From: Hymenobacter perfusus
Lineage (GTDB): Bacteria > Bacteroidota > Bacteroidia > Cytophagales > Hymenobacteraceae
Direction of reading: 5' to 3'
DNA length: 64,000 nt
NCBI RefSeq assembly: GCF_003944765.1
Contig: NZ_RWIU01000004.1
Location: 457,072 to 521,071 of the forward strand
Made by a program: the position numbers and the translations under genes. Shown here in pieces: positions 33,646-42,609 of this stretch. The notes under the pieces are model-generated. The model did no database searches. It had not been told where the DNA came from and saw nothing but the letters and a program-made list of their open reading frames with translations. Within the stretch, counting starts at the first letter, position 1, and every line of letters begins with the position of its first letter.

Positions 33646-34389
33646 TTATTTGGTCGGAATCAGGTAGCCGAGCTGCAGGGTGAAGGCGTTGTTAAACGCC
33701 TTCGGCTCGTTGTCCGTATTCTTGGTGTCGATGAGCGAGTTGAAGCCCCGGGCGTAGCGCAGACCCAGGCTGATGCCGCCGTCGGTCATGTAGCCCACGC
33801 CCGCCACGCCGCTGATGTCGAACTGCGCGAGGTCGGATTTGTAAGCGTCGTCGCGGCTGATGCCGGTGTAGTCGAGGAAGGCACCGTCGTTTTCTACTTT
33901 GTCCTTGTCACCATTGGTGAATTTGGTCGTGGTCTGCGACTTATTCTTAGAGCCAAAGAGGTAGCTCACCTGCGGACCCAGCTCAAAGAACAGGCCACCG
34001 GCGTTGATGCGGGCCAGCAACGGCACATCCAGGTAGTGCAGTACGCGCTGCTGCTCCTGCTCTACCGATTTCACGTTGGCGGCCAGATTCGTTTTCTGGG
34101 TCGTGCTAATTTCGTAACCCTTGCGGTTATAGAGCAATTCGGGAGCGAAGGAGAAGAACCCGTCGCTGCTAAGCGGGATGATTACGCCTACACCAGCATT
34201 ATAGCCCAGTTTGTAGTCACCCAAGTCGGTGCTGTAGTTAGCGCCGGTGATCTGGCTCACATTGTCGCCGGAGATGTTGGAGTAGGTACCGCCTACTTTC
34301 ACCCCGATGCGGAAGCCGCCGGCATCCTGTGCATTTACTACGGAAATGGAGGCAACGCCTAAAGCGGCCAGCAGTGCAATTTTTTTCAT
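33646..34389 (-). CDS. PorT-type outer-membrane beta-barrel protein 3
   Basis: 247 residues with a signal peptide (about 1-20, ending VVNAQ). The family strands are FRIGVKVGGTYSNISGD, YNAGVGVIIPL, FFSFAPELLYNRKGYEI, LHYLDVPLLARINAGGLFFELGPQVSYLFG and ISLGLRYARGFNSLID, ending LQLGYLIPTK. It is the longest of the three paralogues, with larger Lys/Asp-rich loops. The ATG at 34389 is chosen because it opens the signal peptide. It is probably first of the three to be transcribed. Confidence 0.85.
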   Translation of the reverse strand: MKKIALLAALGVASISVVNAQDAGGFRIGVKVGGTYSNISGDNVSQITGANYSTDLGDYKLGYNAGVGVIIPLSSDGFFSFAPELLYNRKGYEISTTQKTNLAANVKSVEQEQQRVLHYLDVPLLARINAGGLFFELGPQVSYLFGSKNKSQTTTKFTNGDKDKVENDGAFLDYTGISRDDAYKSDLAQFDISGVAGVGYMTDGGISLGLRYARGFNSLIDTKNTDNEPKAFNNAFTLQLGYLIPTK

Positions 34390-34664
34390 GACAATAGGGG
34401 GATTTGAACGCACAGATCAACAACCACTTCACCGACCACAACAGCCACGTTCCTCGTGGTTTTCAGGGGCTCATAGCGTAAAGCAACACCGTAGGGTTGC
34501 AGCATAAATCATATTTTCTCTGAAATTCACCAAAACGTAACAGCGGCGTTTCCGGCTAACTGGTACAACGGCAAGGAGTTAGCCAGGCGGATAAAAACGG
34601 GAGTTTCCAGCGGGCTAACAGGCTGATTTTGCTACTTTTGACGGAAAGTCGGCGCGTTGTTTTT
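34390..34664. other. Divergent intergenic region with a candidate promoter
   Basis: 275 bases between divergent genes. TACTTTTG at 34633-34640 matches the -7 element and lies 25 bases before the ATG at 34665. Nothing else is recognised. Confidence 0.45.
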
Positions 34665-35765
34665 ATGAAGATTCGGTACAGATGGCTGCTCGCCGGCTTG
34701 CTTTTGGCGGGTGCTCCGGGCCTAGTGTGTGCCCAGCGCGTGGCCGAGCCGTTGGTAGTGGGGGCCTACGCGCAGGGTAGTTTCATTCTGGCCCATACGG
34801 CTTCGGTAAAGCACCTGGCCGTGTCGCACCCCACCGGTCTGGAGCTGAACGTGCAACGGCAAACCACCGGCGCGCAACCCTGGCACGCGTGGTACAAGTA
34901 CCCGAAAGTGGGGCTGGCCCTGGTGTATTACGACTACCACAACGCCCGCCTGGGCCGCTCCTACGCGGCCAGCGTGTACATCAGCAAAACGTTCTGGCGG
35001 ACCCGGCGGCAGGAGCTGAACTTCCGGCTGGGAACGGGCCTGGGCTACTTCCCGGAGCGGTTTGACGCCGAAACCAACCATAAGAATACCATCATCGGCT
35101 CCCGCCTGAACGCCACGCTGCAAACCCGCCTGGAGTACGATGTGGCCCTGACGCCACACCTGGGCCTGCTGCTGGGGCTGGGCCTGAACCATTATTCCAA
35201 CGGGGCCACCACCAAACCCAACTTCGGCGTGAACCTGCCCACCGTGTTGCTGGGCCTCAACTACCATCAGCAGCGCCCGTTCCGGCCGGTAGATGCACCG
35301 CCCGCCCCTGAACCCACCGACATCGGCCGCAATTTTCTGAATCTGAGCGCCTCCACGGGCTGGAAGCAGCGCAACGAGGTGGATACCCGCGCTTATCTGG
35401 TCAACTCCGTGACGCTGGCCGCCGGCCGCCGCCTCAACCGCAAAAGCAACGTGGTAGCCGGCCTGGAAGGCTTCTACGACCGGAGCCTGACGGCCGAGTT
35501 CCGCGACACGGCCCGCGTCACCACCCGCTCGCCCGACGTGAAAAAGGCGGGGGCCTACGTGGGCCATGAGCTGCTGTTCGGGCGGCTGGCCTTCGTTTCG
35601 CACCTCGGGTTTTACGTGTATAATCCGTACAAATCCAACCGCTTCTACTACGAGCGGCTGGGCCTCAAGTACAACTTTACCGACCGCCTGTTCGGCAACA
35701 TCGACCTGAAAGTACACGGCGGCTCCGCCGATGTGATTGAGTGGCGGCTGGGCTTGAAGCTGTGA
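34665..35765 (+). CDS. PagL-like lipid A 3-O-deacylase (acyloxyacyl hydrolase family)
   Basis: 366 residues with a signal peptide (1-23, ending VCAQ). The protein is an alternating-strand barrel. The PagL-type catalytic motif is visible as LGLNHYSNGAT (His-x-Ser-Asn-Gly, near residues 179-185), preceded by a strand-rich YDVALTPHLGLLLG. PagL enzymes remove the 3-O acyl chain of lipid A in the outer membrane. The C-terminal half (about 215-366) is a second barrel-like segment ending in GLKL, longer than P. aeruginosa PagL (about 150 residues) but usual for Bacteroidota homologues. LPS-related genes gmhA and msbA lie a few kilobases away. Confidence 0.8.
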   Translation: MKIRYRWLLAGLLLAGAPGLVCAQRVAEPLVVGAYAQGSFILAHTASVKHLAVSHPTGLELNVQRQTTGAQPWHAWYKYPKVGLALVYYDYHNARLGRSYAASVYISKTFWRTRRQELNFRLGTGLGYFPERFDAETNHKNTIIGSRLNATLQTRLEYDVALTPHLGLLLGLGLNHYSNGATTKPNFGVNLPTVLLGLNYHQQRPFRPVDAPPAPEPTDIGRNFLNLSASTGWKQRNEVDTRAYLVNSVTLAAGRRLNRKSNVVAGLEGFYDRSLTAEFRDTARVTTRSPDVKKAGAYVGHELLFGRLAFVSHLGFYVYNPYKSNRFYYERLGLKYNFTDRLFGNIDLKVHGGSADVIEWRLGLKL

Positions 35766-35904
35766 GGTGACCAGTGTATAACCGGGTGCAGCTGAACGGC
35801 AGTAAATGGCGGTTCAGGCAGCGAGTCTGACGCTTGGGTAAGATGGAACGGGCGTTGTCGCGCCGCCACGCCATCTTGCCTGCACAACGTCACCCCTTAC
35901 TGTT

Positions 35905-36555
35905 ATGGAAACCTTTCTGCTGCTGAACCGCTGGCTGCACATTGCGGCCGGCTTTACCGGATTCTTTGTAGCGCCAGTAGCGCTTATCGTGCGGAAGGGC
36001 GGGCCGGCGCACCGGTTCTGGGGGAAGGTGTTCTTCTACGCCATGCTGGTGGCGGGCACCACGGCCCTGGCGGCGGCCAGCCTCAAAGGGCTCACGTTTC
36101 TACTGCTCACGGGCGTATTCAGCCTGTACCTGGCGCAGTTCGGGTACCGCTCGTTGCGGCACAAGCTCATGGGCCAGGGTCAGCAGGCCAGCCTCTACGA
36201 CTGGGTAAGCGCGCTGCTGGGTCTGGCGGTGTTTGCCGGCACGCTGGGCTACGGCCTGTGGGCGCGGCCTTTCAACGTGGTGATGGTGGTCTTCGGTGCC
36301 ATTGGCCTGATGACGACGGGGCGGCAGCTGTGGGCCTTTCGGCGGCCGGGGCCCTGGCCCGCCGGTCAGTGGCTGCGCAACCACATTTCGGGTTTTATGG
36401 GCTCCTACATTGCGGCCGTATCGGCATTTTCCGCCACCAGCCTCACGTTCATTCCGTTTCCGCTCAATTTCCTCTGGCCCACGCTGGTGCTGGTGCCCGT
36501 CCTGATATGGATGCAGCGCCGCCACGTTCCTAAAGGTGAAGTTGCGAAATTGTGA
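35905..36555 (+). CDS. DUF2306-like membrane protein
   Basis: 216 residues with six or seven membrane helices. The start LLLNRWLHIAAGFTGFFVAPVAL followed by KGGPAHRFWGKVFFYAMLVAG matches a DUF2306-type pattern (His in helix 1, then KG..HR..G). The short C-terminus PKGEVAKL and its stop come from a GTGANNTN repeat that starts at 36536. Function unknown; conserved His residues would be consistent with a membrane-bound redox or cofactor site, but this is not shown. Confidence 0.7.
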   Translation: METFLLLNRWLHIAAGFTGFFVAPVALIVRKGGPAHRFWGKVFFYAMLVAGTTALAAASLKGLTFLLLTGVFSLYLAQFGYRSLRHKLMGQGQQASLYDWVSALLGLAVFAGTLGYGLWARPFNVVMVVFGAIGLMTTGRQLWAFRRPGPWPAGQWLRNHISGFMGSYIAAVSAFSATSLTFIPFPLNFLWPTLVLVPVLIWMQRRHVPKGEVAKL

Positions 36556-36785
36556 AGTGGTGAAGTTGTCATTGCGAGGCGGAGCCGAAGCAATCTATCC
36601 TTTACGCAGCCCGCCGCCCTTACCCACGCAAAAGCCCCTGACGCCAGTACAGACGTCAGGGGCTTTTGCGCAGGTCAGGGTTTTGTTCTTTGAAAAGGAA
36701 GGACTAACGCCGCTCTATGCGCGCAATATCCTTCGTCCTCGCAAGGGCAGCACAATTTTACAACTTCACCATCTCACTATTGATA
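36536..36785. repeat. Octamer repeat pair (family C) with a half copy of family A
   Basis: At 36536-36567 GTGAAGTT, GCGAAATT, GTGAAGTG, GTGAAGTT follow each other, then GTCATTGCGAGGCGG (a single arm of the family A type, 36568-36595). At 36756-36785 the complementary series occurs on the minus strand (AATAGTGA, GATGGTGA, AGTTGTAA). Both ends reach into coding sequence: the C-termini of the DUF2306-like protein and of PyrD. Confidence 0.6.
36627..36670. terminator. Bidirectional terminator between convergent genes
   Basis: A 17-bp stem (CGCAAAAGCCCCTGACG and complement) with a 10-nt loop; the arms supply A and T runs for either direction. Confidence 0.8.
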
Positions 36786-37795
36786 CTCCGCACGAGGCCT
36801 GGGCCTTCGTAGATGAAACCAGTGTAGAGCTGAAGCAGGCAGGCACCGGCCTCCAGTTTCTCGCGCGCATCGGCGGCCGAGTGGATGCCGCCGACGCCGA
36901 TGATGGGCAGCTGGCCCCGGCTGTGCTGGCTCAGGTAACGGATTACCTCGGTGGCGCGCCGGCGTAGCGGTCGGCCGCTCAGGCCGCCCGCGCCCAGGGC
37001 CGTTACCCGCGCTTCCGGAGTGGTAAGGCCGGCCCGGCTGATGGTGGTATTGGTGGCGACCAGGCCGCTTAGGTTGGTTTCGCGGGCGATGAGCAGAATG
37101 TCGTCGAGCTGGGTGTCGGTGAGGTCGGGGGCTATTTTGAGCAGCAGCGGCCGGGGCACGGGCAGCGCCTGATTGCGCTCCTGCACCTGCTGCAACAGCC
37201 GGATTAGTGGCTCCCGCTCTTGCAGCTGCCGCAGGCCCGGCGTATTTGGCGACGATACGTTCACCACAAAGTAATCGACCACCTCGTGCAGGGCCTCCAC
37301 GCAGGCCACGTAGTCGTGGGCCGCCAGCTCGTTGGGCGTGTCCTTGTTCTTGCCGATGTTACCCCCGATAATCAGGTGCTGGTTGCGGCGCTGGCGCAGG
37401 CGGGCGGCAGCGGCCTCGGCCCCGTGGTTGTTGAAGCCCATCCGGTTCACCAGGGCCGCATCCTGGGGCAGCCGGAACAGGCGCGGAGTCGGGTTGCCGG
37501 GCTGGGGGCGGGGCGTCACAGTACCAATTTCCACGAATCCGAAGCCCAGCGCGCCCAGCTCGTCGGTCAGCTCGGCATTCTTATCGAAGCCGGCCGCCAG
37601 CCCCACGGGGTTTCGGAACCGTAGCCCCAGCACATCGCGCTCCAGGTTCGGGTGCTGGAAATCGTAGAGCCCCCGCAACGCCGCCGCCGCCCCCGGCAGC
37701 CGGTAGGCCCGCTTCAGGTTGTCAAATACCAGATGATGAGCCTTCTCCGCATCCAGGCGAAAAAGCAGGGGCTTAACCAGGGAGTCGTATATCAC
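36758..37795 (-). CDS. pyrD: Dihydroorotate dehydrogenase (quinone)
   Basis: 345 residues, class 2 type. It oxidises dihydroorotate to orotate in pyrimidine synthesis and passes electrons to quinone at the membrane. Visible: the N-terminal helix pair of class 2 (LVKPLLFRLDAEKAHHLVFD), GLAAGFDKNAEL, GFVEIGTVTPRPQPGNPTPR, NVSSPNTPGLR with the catalytic Ser, LLKIAPDLTD and GVGGIHSA. The start codon is GTG at 37795. The last residues INSEMVKL are encoded by a GTGANNTN repeat, so the natural C-terminus was extended or replaced by the repeat. Confidence 0.94.
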   Translation of the reverse strand: MIYDSLVKPLLFRLDAEKAHHLVFDNLKRAYRLPGAAAALRGLYDFQHPNLERDVLGLRFRNPVGLAAGFDKNAELTDELGALGFGFVEIGTVTPRPQPGNPTPRLFRLPQDAALVNRMGFNNHGAEAAAARLRQRRNQHLIIGGNIGKNKDTPNELAAHDYVACVEALHEVVDYFVVNVSSPNTPGLRQLQEREPLIRLLQQVQERNQALPVPRPLLLKIAPDLTDTQLDDILLIARETNLSGLVATNTTISRAGLTTPEARVTALGAGGLSGRPLRRRATEVIRYLSQHSRGQLPIIGVGGIHSAADAREKLEAGACLLQLYTGFIYEGPGLVRSINSEMVKL

Positions 37796-37810
37796 GCCGC
37801 AAAAGTAATG

Positions 37811-37885
37811 GTGATTTAGTGAGTTGGTGATTTAGCGAGTGTACTGCTTGCGTGGTGTAAACAGACAGTAAACTCACTAAATCAC
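37811..37885. repeat. Octamer inverted repeat (family C) between yifB and pyrD
   Basis: The left arm reads GTGATTTA, GTGAGTTG, GTGATTTA, GCGAGTGT and then ACTGCTTGCG. The right arm AACTCACTAAATCAC is at 37871-37885. Perfect pairing spans 15 bases. Confidence 0.7.
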
Positions 37886-37888
37886 CAC

Positions 37889-39427
37889 TCACCCCGCCCA
37901 GCCTTCCCGGTCGAGGCTGCGGTACTGGATGGCTTCGGCCAGGTGGGGGAGCTGAATTTCTTTGGAGGCGGCCAGATCGGCAATGGTGCGGGAAACCTTC
38001 AGGATCCGGTCGTAGGCGCGGGCCGAGAGGCCGAGGCGCTCCATGGCCGTTTTGAGCAGGGTGATGCCGGCCGCGTCAATCCGGCAGATGTCCTTCACCA
38101 TCTGGGACGGCATCATGGCGTTGGAGTGGATGTCGGGAAACTCCCGGAACCGTTCATTCTGCCGCTGCCGGGCCTGTTCCACCCGCTCCTGAATGGTGCG
38201 GCTGTCCTCGGCGCGGCGGGTTTCCGTCATCTGGTCGAACGTAACGGGCGTGACTTCCACGTGCAGATCAATGCGGTCCAGCAGCGGGCCGCTTACTTTG
38301 TTGAGGTAGCGCTGCACCACGCCGGGGCCGCACACGCACTCTTTTTCGGGGTGATTGTAGTAGCCACACGGGCAGGGGTTCATGCTGGCAATGAGCATGA
38401 AGTTGGCCGGAAAATCGATGCTGAGCTTGGCCCGCGAAATGGTCACGCGGCGCTCCTCCAGCGGCTGGCGCATCACCTCCAGCACCGTGCGCTTGAACTC
38501 CGGCAGCTCATCCAGAAACAGCACGCCGTTATGGGCCAGGGAAATTTCGCCCGGCTGCGGATTACCGCCCCCGCCCACCAGGGCCACGTCGGAAATAGTG
38601 TGATGGGGGCTGCGAAAAGGTCGGGTGTTGATCAGCGACGCATTAGCTCCGAGCTTACCTGCCACCGAGTGAATCTTGGTGCTTTCCAGGGCCTCCTGCA
38701 TGTTCAGGGCCGGCAGAATACCGGGGAGGCGCTTGGCCAGCATGGTTTTGCCCGCGCCGGGCGGCCCGATCATGATGACGTTGTGGCCGCCGGCCGCCGC
38801 AATTTCCAGGGCGCGCTTGATGTTTTCCTGGCCCTGCACGTCGGCAAAATCGGCGGCGTACTGGTTGGCCGCCTGCTGAAAAAGGTCACGCGTGTCCATC
38901 ACCACCGGCGCAATATCCAGCCGACCTTCCAGGAAATCCACGGCCTCCTGCATACTATCCACCGGAATAACATCCAGGTTATTGACAATGGCAGCTTCCT
39001 GGGCGTTTTCGCGGGGCAGAATAAAGCCTTTAAAGCCTTCCTTGCGGGCCTGAATGGCAATGGGCAACACGCCCCGAATCGGCCGCAACGCCCCATCCAG
39101 CGCCAGCTCGCCCATAATCACGTACTCCGGGAGCCGCTCGGTCGTCAGCTGCTGGGAGGCGTGCAGAATGCCCAGCCCGATGGGCAGATCGTAAGCGGAG
39201 CCTTCCTTGCGGATATCGGCCGGGGCCATGTTCACGACCACCTTGGTGCGCGGCATCCGGTAGCCCCGGAACTTGAGGGCCGCTTCCACCCGCTGCTGGC
39301 TTTCCTTGATGGCATTATCGGGCAGGCCCACCACAAAAAAACCGGTGCCCTGCGAAACGACGACTTCAATGGTAATAGTATAGGCGTTAACCCCTTGCAC
39401 GGCCGAGCCGAAGGTTTTGGTAAGCAT
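37889..39427 (-). CDS. YifB/ComM-family Mg-chelatase-like AAA ATPase
   Basis: 512 residues. The N-terminal Lon-protease-like (ChlI) domain covers about 1-170 (FVVGLPDNAIKESQQRVEAAL). The AAA domain follows with Walker A IGPPGAGKTMLAKRL (near 217-231), Walker B VLFLDELPEF and arginine-finger region. A Cys cluster MNPCPCGYYNHPEKECVCGP lies near 375-395. The C-terminal domain has GLSARAYDRILKVSRTIADL. The ComM homologue is a helicase that helps branch migration during transformation; this role is known for ComM and inferred here. Confidence 0.93.
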   Translation of the reverse strand: MLTKTFGSAVQGVNAYTITIEVVVSQGTGFFVVGLPDNAIKESQQRVEAALKFRGYRMPRTKVVVNMAPADIRKEGSAYDLPIGLGILHASQQLTTERLPEYVIMGELALDGALRPIRGVLPIAIQARKEGFKGFILPRENAQEAAIVNNLDVIPVDSMQEAVDFLEGRLDIAPVVMDTRDLFQQAANQYAADFADVQGQENIKRALEIAAAGGHNVIMIGPPGAGKTMLAKRLPGILPALNMQEALESTKIHSVAGKLGANASLINTRPFRSPHHTISDVALVGGGGNPQPGEISLAHNGVLFLDELPEFKRTVLEVMRQPLEERRVTISRAKLSIDFPANFMLIASMNPCPCGYYNHPEKECVCGPGVVQRYLNKVSGPLLDRIDLHVEVTPVTFDQMTETRRAEDSRTIQERVEQARQRQNERFREFPDIHSNAMMPSQMVKDICRIDAAGITLLKTAMERLGLSARAYDRILKVSRTIADLAASKEIQLPHLAEAIQYRSLDREGWAG

Positions 39428-39498
39428 AAATAGAGAGGGTAGAAATGTGTCGGAGGGAAGATAGGCAGAAGTTGAAACAGAAATAGGGTAAGCATAAA

Positions 39499-39610
39499 AA
39501 GAACTGTCATCCTGAGCGGAGCGAAAGATCTTACCTGGTCAGGACGGCCCTTGGAACGGGCTATTTCGGCTTAAGTAAGATCCTTCGCTCCGCTCAGGAT
39601 GACAGTTCTT
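39499..39610. repeat. Family A inverted repeat, second copy
   Basis: The arms AAGAACTGTCATCCTGAGCG onward and the complement ending GACAGTTCTT pair over about 36 bases with one unpaired base near the inner end; loop about 40 bases. It lies between gmhA and yifB, both on the minus strand. Confidence 0.85.
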
Positions 39611-39626
39611 CGGGAGTTCAACTCTG

Positions 39627-40220
39627 TTAATTCTCTGCGTCCACCAGCTGCTCGATGAGCATAATCATAATGTGGATGGCCTTGATGTGGATTTCCTGAA
39701 TCCGGTCGGCGTAGCCGGTGTGCGGGGCCCGGATTTCCACGTCGCTGAGGCTGGCGAGCGGGCCGCCGTCCTTGCCGGTCAGGCTGATGACCTGCATCCC
39801 GGCGGCGCGGGCGGCCTCGGCGGCCCGCAGAATGTTGGGCGAGTGGCCGCTGGTGCTGATGGCCAGCAGCACGTCGCCGGGGCGGCCCAGGGCCTCTACA
39901 AAGCGGCTGAACACGTAATCATAGCCGAAATCATTGGCCACGCAGCTCATGTGCGAGGCTTCGGTGAGGGCAATGGCGGCTAGGGCGCGACGGTTCTGGC
40001 GGTAGCGGCCCGAGAGTTCCTCGGCAAAATGCTGGGCGTCGCACAGGGAGCCGCCGTTGCCGCAGGTCAGGACTTTGCCGCCTTGGCGGAGGCTGGCGGC
40101 TACCAGCCGGGCGGCCTGCTCAATGGCCTGCAGGTTGGCCGGATTCTGCACGAACCGGTCGAGGACGGACTGGGCCTCGGTAAGCTCGGCGCGGATAAGA
40201 TCAGTAAGCGAAGCGGACAC
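39627..40220 (-). CDS. gmhA: Phosphoheptose isomerase (SIS domain)
   Basis: 197 residues. It converts sedoheptulose 7-phosphate to D-glycero-D-manno-heptose 7-phosphate, the first step of LPS heptose synthesis, in the cytoplasm. Motifs: [21 protein letters not shown] (residues about 51-71), [13 protein letters not shown], and [17 protein letters not shown] near the C-terminus with the family His. The start codon appears to be GTG at 40220. It follows a small membrane protein gene by 15 bases and msbA before that, an operon that makes sense for LPS assembly. Confidence 0.9.
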   Translation of the reverse strand: MSASLTDLIRAELTEAQSVLDRFVQNPANLQAIEQAARLVAASLRQGGKVLTCGNGGSLCDAQHFAEELSGRYRQNRRALAAIALTEASHMSCVANDFGYDYVFSRFVEALGRPGDVLLAISTSGHSPNILRAAEAARAAGMQVISLTGKDGGPLASLSDVEIRAPHTGYADRIQEIHIKAIHIMIMLIEQLVDAEN

Positions 40221-40235
40221 GGGGAGAAAAACGGG

Positions 40236-40637
40236 TTAGGCCAGCGGCTGGTTGGCGGCGTCGGTAGGAGGGATGATTGGCGCGGAGGCCGTAGCTACGT
40301 AGCCTTCGGGCAGGGTGGTGGTACCGGTGCGGGGCGCGCCCAGCGGCCGGTCGGGGCGCTGCTCCAGCTGGTGGTCGTAGAGGCGGGCTTTCAGCTCGTT
40401 GATTTTACCCTCGCGGGCGGCCACGTCGCGACGCAGTAAGGTGCTGTCGAGGTTTTCGGTGATGAGCTGGAGGCCCAGCAGTACCACGGCCGCCACCAGT
40501 AACCCGAAGTACAGGCTTTCGGGCGAACCAGCCATGCCGGCAAAGCTGCTCTTTACGGATGGCAGCAGCAGGACCAGCAAAGCCAGCAGCAGGAAAACCA
40601 TCACCAGAATTGTAACCAGACGTTTGAGAGCGAGCAT
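40236..40637 (-). CDS. Small LapA-like membrane protein
   Basis: 133 residues. Two membrane helices (about 8-28 and 40-60) are followed by a coiled-coil helix (REGKINELKARLYDHQLEQ) and a Pro/Thr-rich tail. This is the layout of LapA-type proteins, but similarity is structural rather than by motif. It lies between msbA and gmhA on the same strand (110 and 15 bases apart), so a role in LPS assembly or export is suggested by context only. Confidence 0.6.
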   Translation of the reverse strand: MLALKRLVTILVMVFLLLALLVLLLPSVKSSFAGMAGSPESLYFGLLVAAVVLLGLQLITENLDSTLLRRDVAAREGKINELKARLYDHQLEQRPDRPLGAPRTGTTTLPEGYVATASAPIIPPTDAANQPLA

Positions 40638-40747
40638 GAGCGAAGAGAGGTTGTGGTGGAAAGAAATCAGCTCATCATACGACGAAGCCCGGTTTTGGGA
40701 CTAAATATAGACTTTTGATAGTGCTTTGAGCAGTTCCGGGGGTGAAC

Positions 40748-42592
40748 TTAGGCCAAGGCCGCGTTGGTGGTCTGCATCATGTTCAGGCGCTGGTAGAGGC
40801 CGCTTTGGCGCAATAGCTCGTCGTGGGTGCCGCGCTCCACAATGCGGCCGTGCTGGAGCACCACAATCTCGTCGGCGTGCTGCACGGTGCTCAGGCGGTG
40901 GGCAATGACGAGGCTGGTGCGGTTCTGCATCAGGCGCGTGAGGGCTTCCTGCACCAGCTTTTCGCTCTCGGTATCGAGGGCCGAGGTGGCTTCGTCGAGG
41001 ATGAGAATGGGTGGGTTGCGCAGAATGGCGCGGGCAATGCTCAGGCGCTGCCGCTGCCCGCCCGACAGCCGGCTGCCCCGGTCGCCAATCATCGTCTGGT
41101 AGCCTTCGGGTGCGGCTACAATGAACTCGTGGGCGTTGGCAATGCGGGCGGCTTCCATCACCTCGGCCTCGGTGGCCTCGGTATTGAAGCGGATGTTGTT
41201 GAAAATGGTATCGTTGAACAGAATGCTTTCCTGGGTCACGATGCCCATCTGGTCGCGCACGGAATGGATGGTGCAGTCGCGTACGTCGTGGCCGTCGATG
41301 AGAAGCTGGCCGCCGGTAGGGTCGTAGAAGCGCGGGAGCAGGTCGGCCAGGGTGCTTTTGCCGCCGCCGCTGGGGCCTACTAAGGCCACGGTTTTGCCTT
41401 TCGGAATGGTCAGGTTGATATCCTGCAACACGGGCGCATCGGCGTAGCCGAACTGGAGGTTGCGCAGCTCAATCTGGTGCTCGAAGGCGGGCAGCAGCTT
41501 GGCGTCGGGCTTGTCGCGGATAGCGGGTTCGGTGTCGATAATCGACAGCACCCGCTCGCCGGCCACCAGCCCGCGCTGAATGTTGCCAAACGACGACGAC
41601 AGCGCCTTGGCCGGCGTGAGCACCTGCGAAAACAGCACCACGTAGCCAATAAACGTTTCCCCACTCAGGCTCGATTGACCACCTAAAATCAGGGTGCCCC
41701 CAAAGTACAGCAGCCCGGCTACCACCGAAACGCCCGCAAATTCCGAAAACGGCGAGGCCAAGTCGCGGGTATTGTCGATGGCGCGGGAGGTGCGGGCGTA
41801 TTGGTCGTTCTGGTCCTCAAACTTGTCCTTGATGTACTCTTGCGCATTAAATGCCTTGATGACGCGGATGCCGCCCAGCGTCTCGTCAATCACCGACAGC
41901 ATGGAGCCCAGCGTACTCTGGCTCTGCTTGGCCTGGTTGCGCAGACGTTTGGCAATGGTGGCAATGATACCGCCCGAAATCGGTAGCAGAATCAGGGTAA
42001 ACAGCGTGAGGGGCACCGAAATATGGAACAGCACCACGAAATAGGCAATAATGGTCAGCGGCTCTTTGATAACGGCCGTCATGGTGTTCACCACCGAGGT
42101 TTCTACTTCCTGCACATCGGAGGTGAAGCGCGACATCAAATCCCCCTTCCGCTCGTTCCCGAAAAAGCCCAGCTGCAACCCGATAATGCGGTGGTACAGG
42201 TCGCGGCGCAGGTTTTGAATCACGCGGGCGCGTATGGTGGCCAGCAGCCGCAGGCTCAGGTAGCGAAATACGTTGCTCAGCAGCACCGACACCACCACCA
42301 CGCCGCACACGAAGGCCAGTGCGCCCAGCTTGCCGCGCTGGGCCAGAACTTCGGCGAAGAAGTAGTTGAACGTATCCGTTATCCAGCTGATAGTGGGAGC
42401 AAAGTCCGGAATTCGGGCGGGCGCTTTCAGGGGAACCTTGTCCGTCTTATCGAACAGCACACTCAGCAGCGGAATAATGAGCGTAAAGTTGCCGATGCTG
42501 AAAAAGATGGTCAGCACGGTGAACAGCAGGTACTGCGGCAGAAAGGCGGCCCAGGGGCGGGCGTATTGCAGAATGCGGAGGTAGGTCTTCAT
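40748..42592 (-). CDS. MsbA-type ABC transporter (permease fused to ATPase)
   Basis: 614 residues. Six membrane helices in the N-terminal 330 residues form the exporter core (IIGLQLGFFGNERKGDLMSRFTSDVQEVE is a typical coupling region). The ATPase domain has Walker A LVGPSGGGKSTLADLLP, signature LSGGQRQRLSIARA, Walker B ILILDEATSALD and switch His in IAHRLSTV. The family includes MsbA, which flips lipid A-core across the inner membrane; linkage to gmhA favours that substrate. The ATG at 42592 is chosen by family alignment. TACCTTTG on the minus strand (42602-42609) lies 10 bases upstream. Confidence 0.85.
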   Translation of the reverse strand: MKTYLRILQYARPWAAFLPQYLLFTVLTIFFSIGNFTLIIPLLSVLFDKTDKVPLKAPARIPDFAPTISWITDTFNYFFAEVLAQRGKLGALAFVCGVVVVSVLLSNVFRYLSLRLLATIRARVIQNLRRDLYHRIIGLQLGFFGNERKGDLMSRFTSDVQEVETSVVNTMTAVIKEPLTIIAYFVVLFHISVPLTLFTLILLPISGGIIATIAKRLRNQAKQSQSTLGSMLSVIDETLGGIRVIKAFNAQEYIKDKFEDQNDQYARTSRAIDNTRDLASPFSEFAGVSVVAGLLYFGGTLILGGQSSLSGETFIGYVVLFSQVLTPAKALSSSFGNIQRGLVAGERVLSIIDTEPAIRDKPDAKLLPAFEHQIELRNLQFGYADAPVLQDINLTIPKGKTVALVGPSGGGKSTLADLLPRFYDPTGGQLLIDGHDVRDCTIHSVRDQMGIVTQESILFNDTIFNNIRFNTEATEAEVMEAARIANAHEFIVAAPEGYQTMIGDRGSRLSGGQRQRLSIARAILRNPPILILDEATSALDTESEKLVQEALTRLMQNRTSLVIAHRLSTVQHADEIVVLQHGRIVERGTHDELLRQSGLYQRLNMMQTTNAALA

Positions 42593-42601
42593 CGGAACGG
42601 G

Positions 42602-42609
42602 CAAAGGTA
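42602..42609 (-). promoter_or_regulatory. Putative -7 box for the msbA-gmhA operon
   Basis: TACCTTTG on the minus strand, 10 bases before the ATG at 42592. If used, the mRNA leader would be very short. The -33 element is not clear. Confidence 0.45.
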
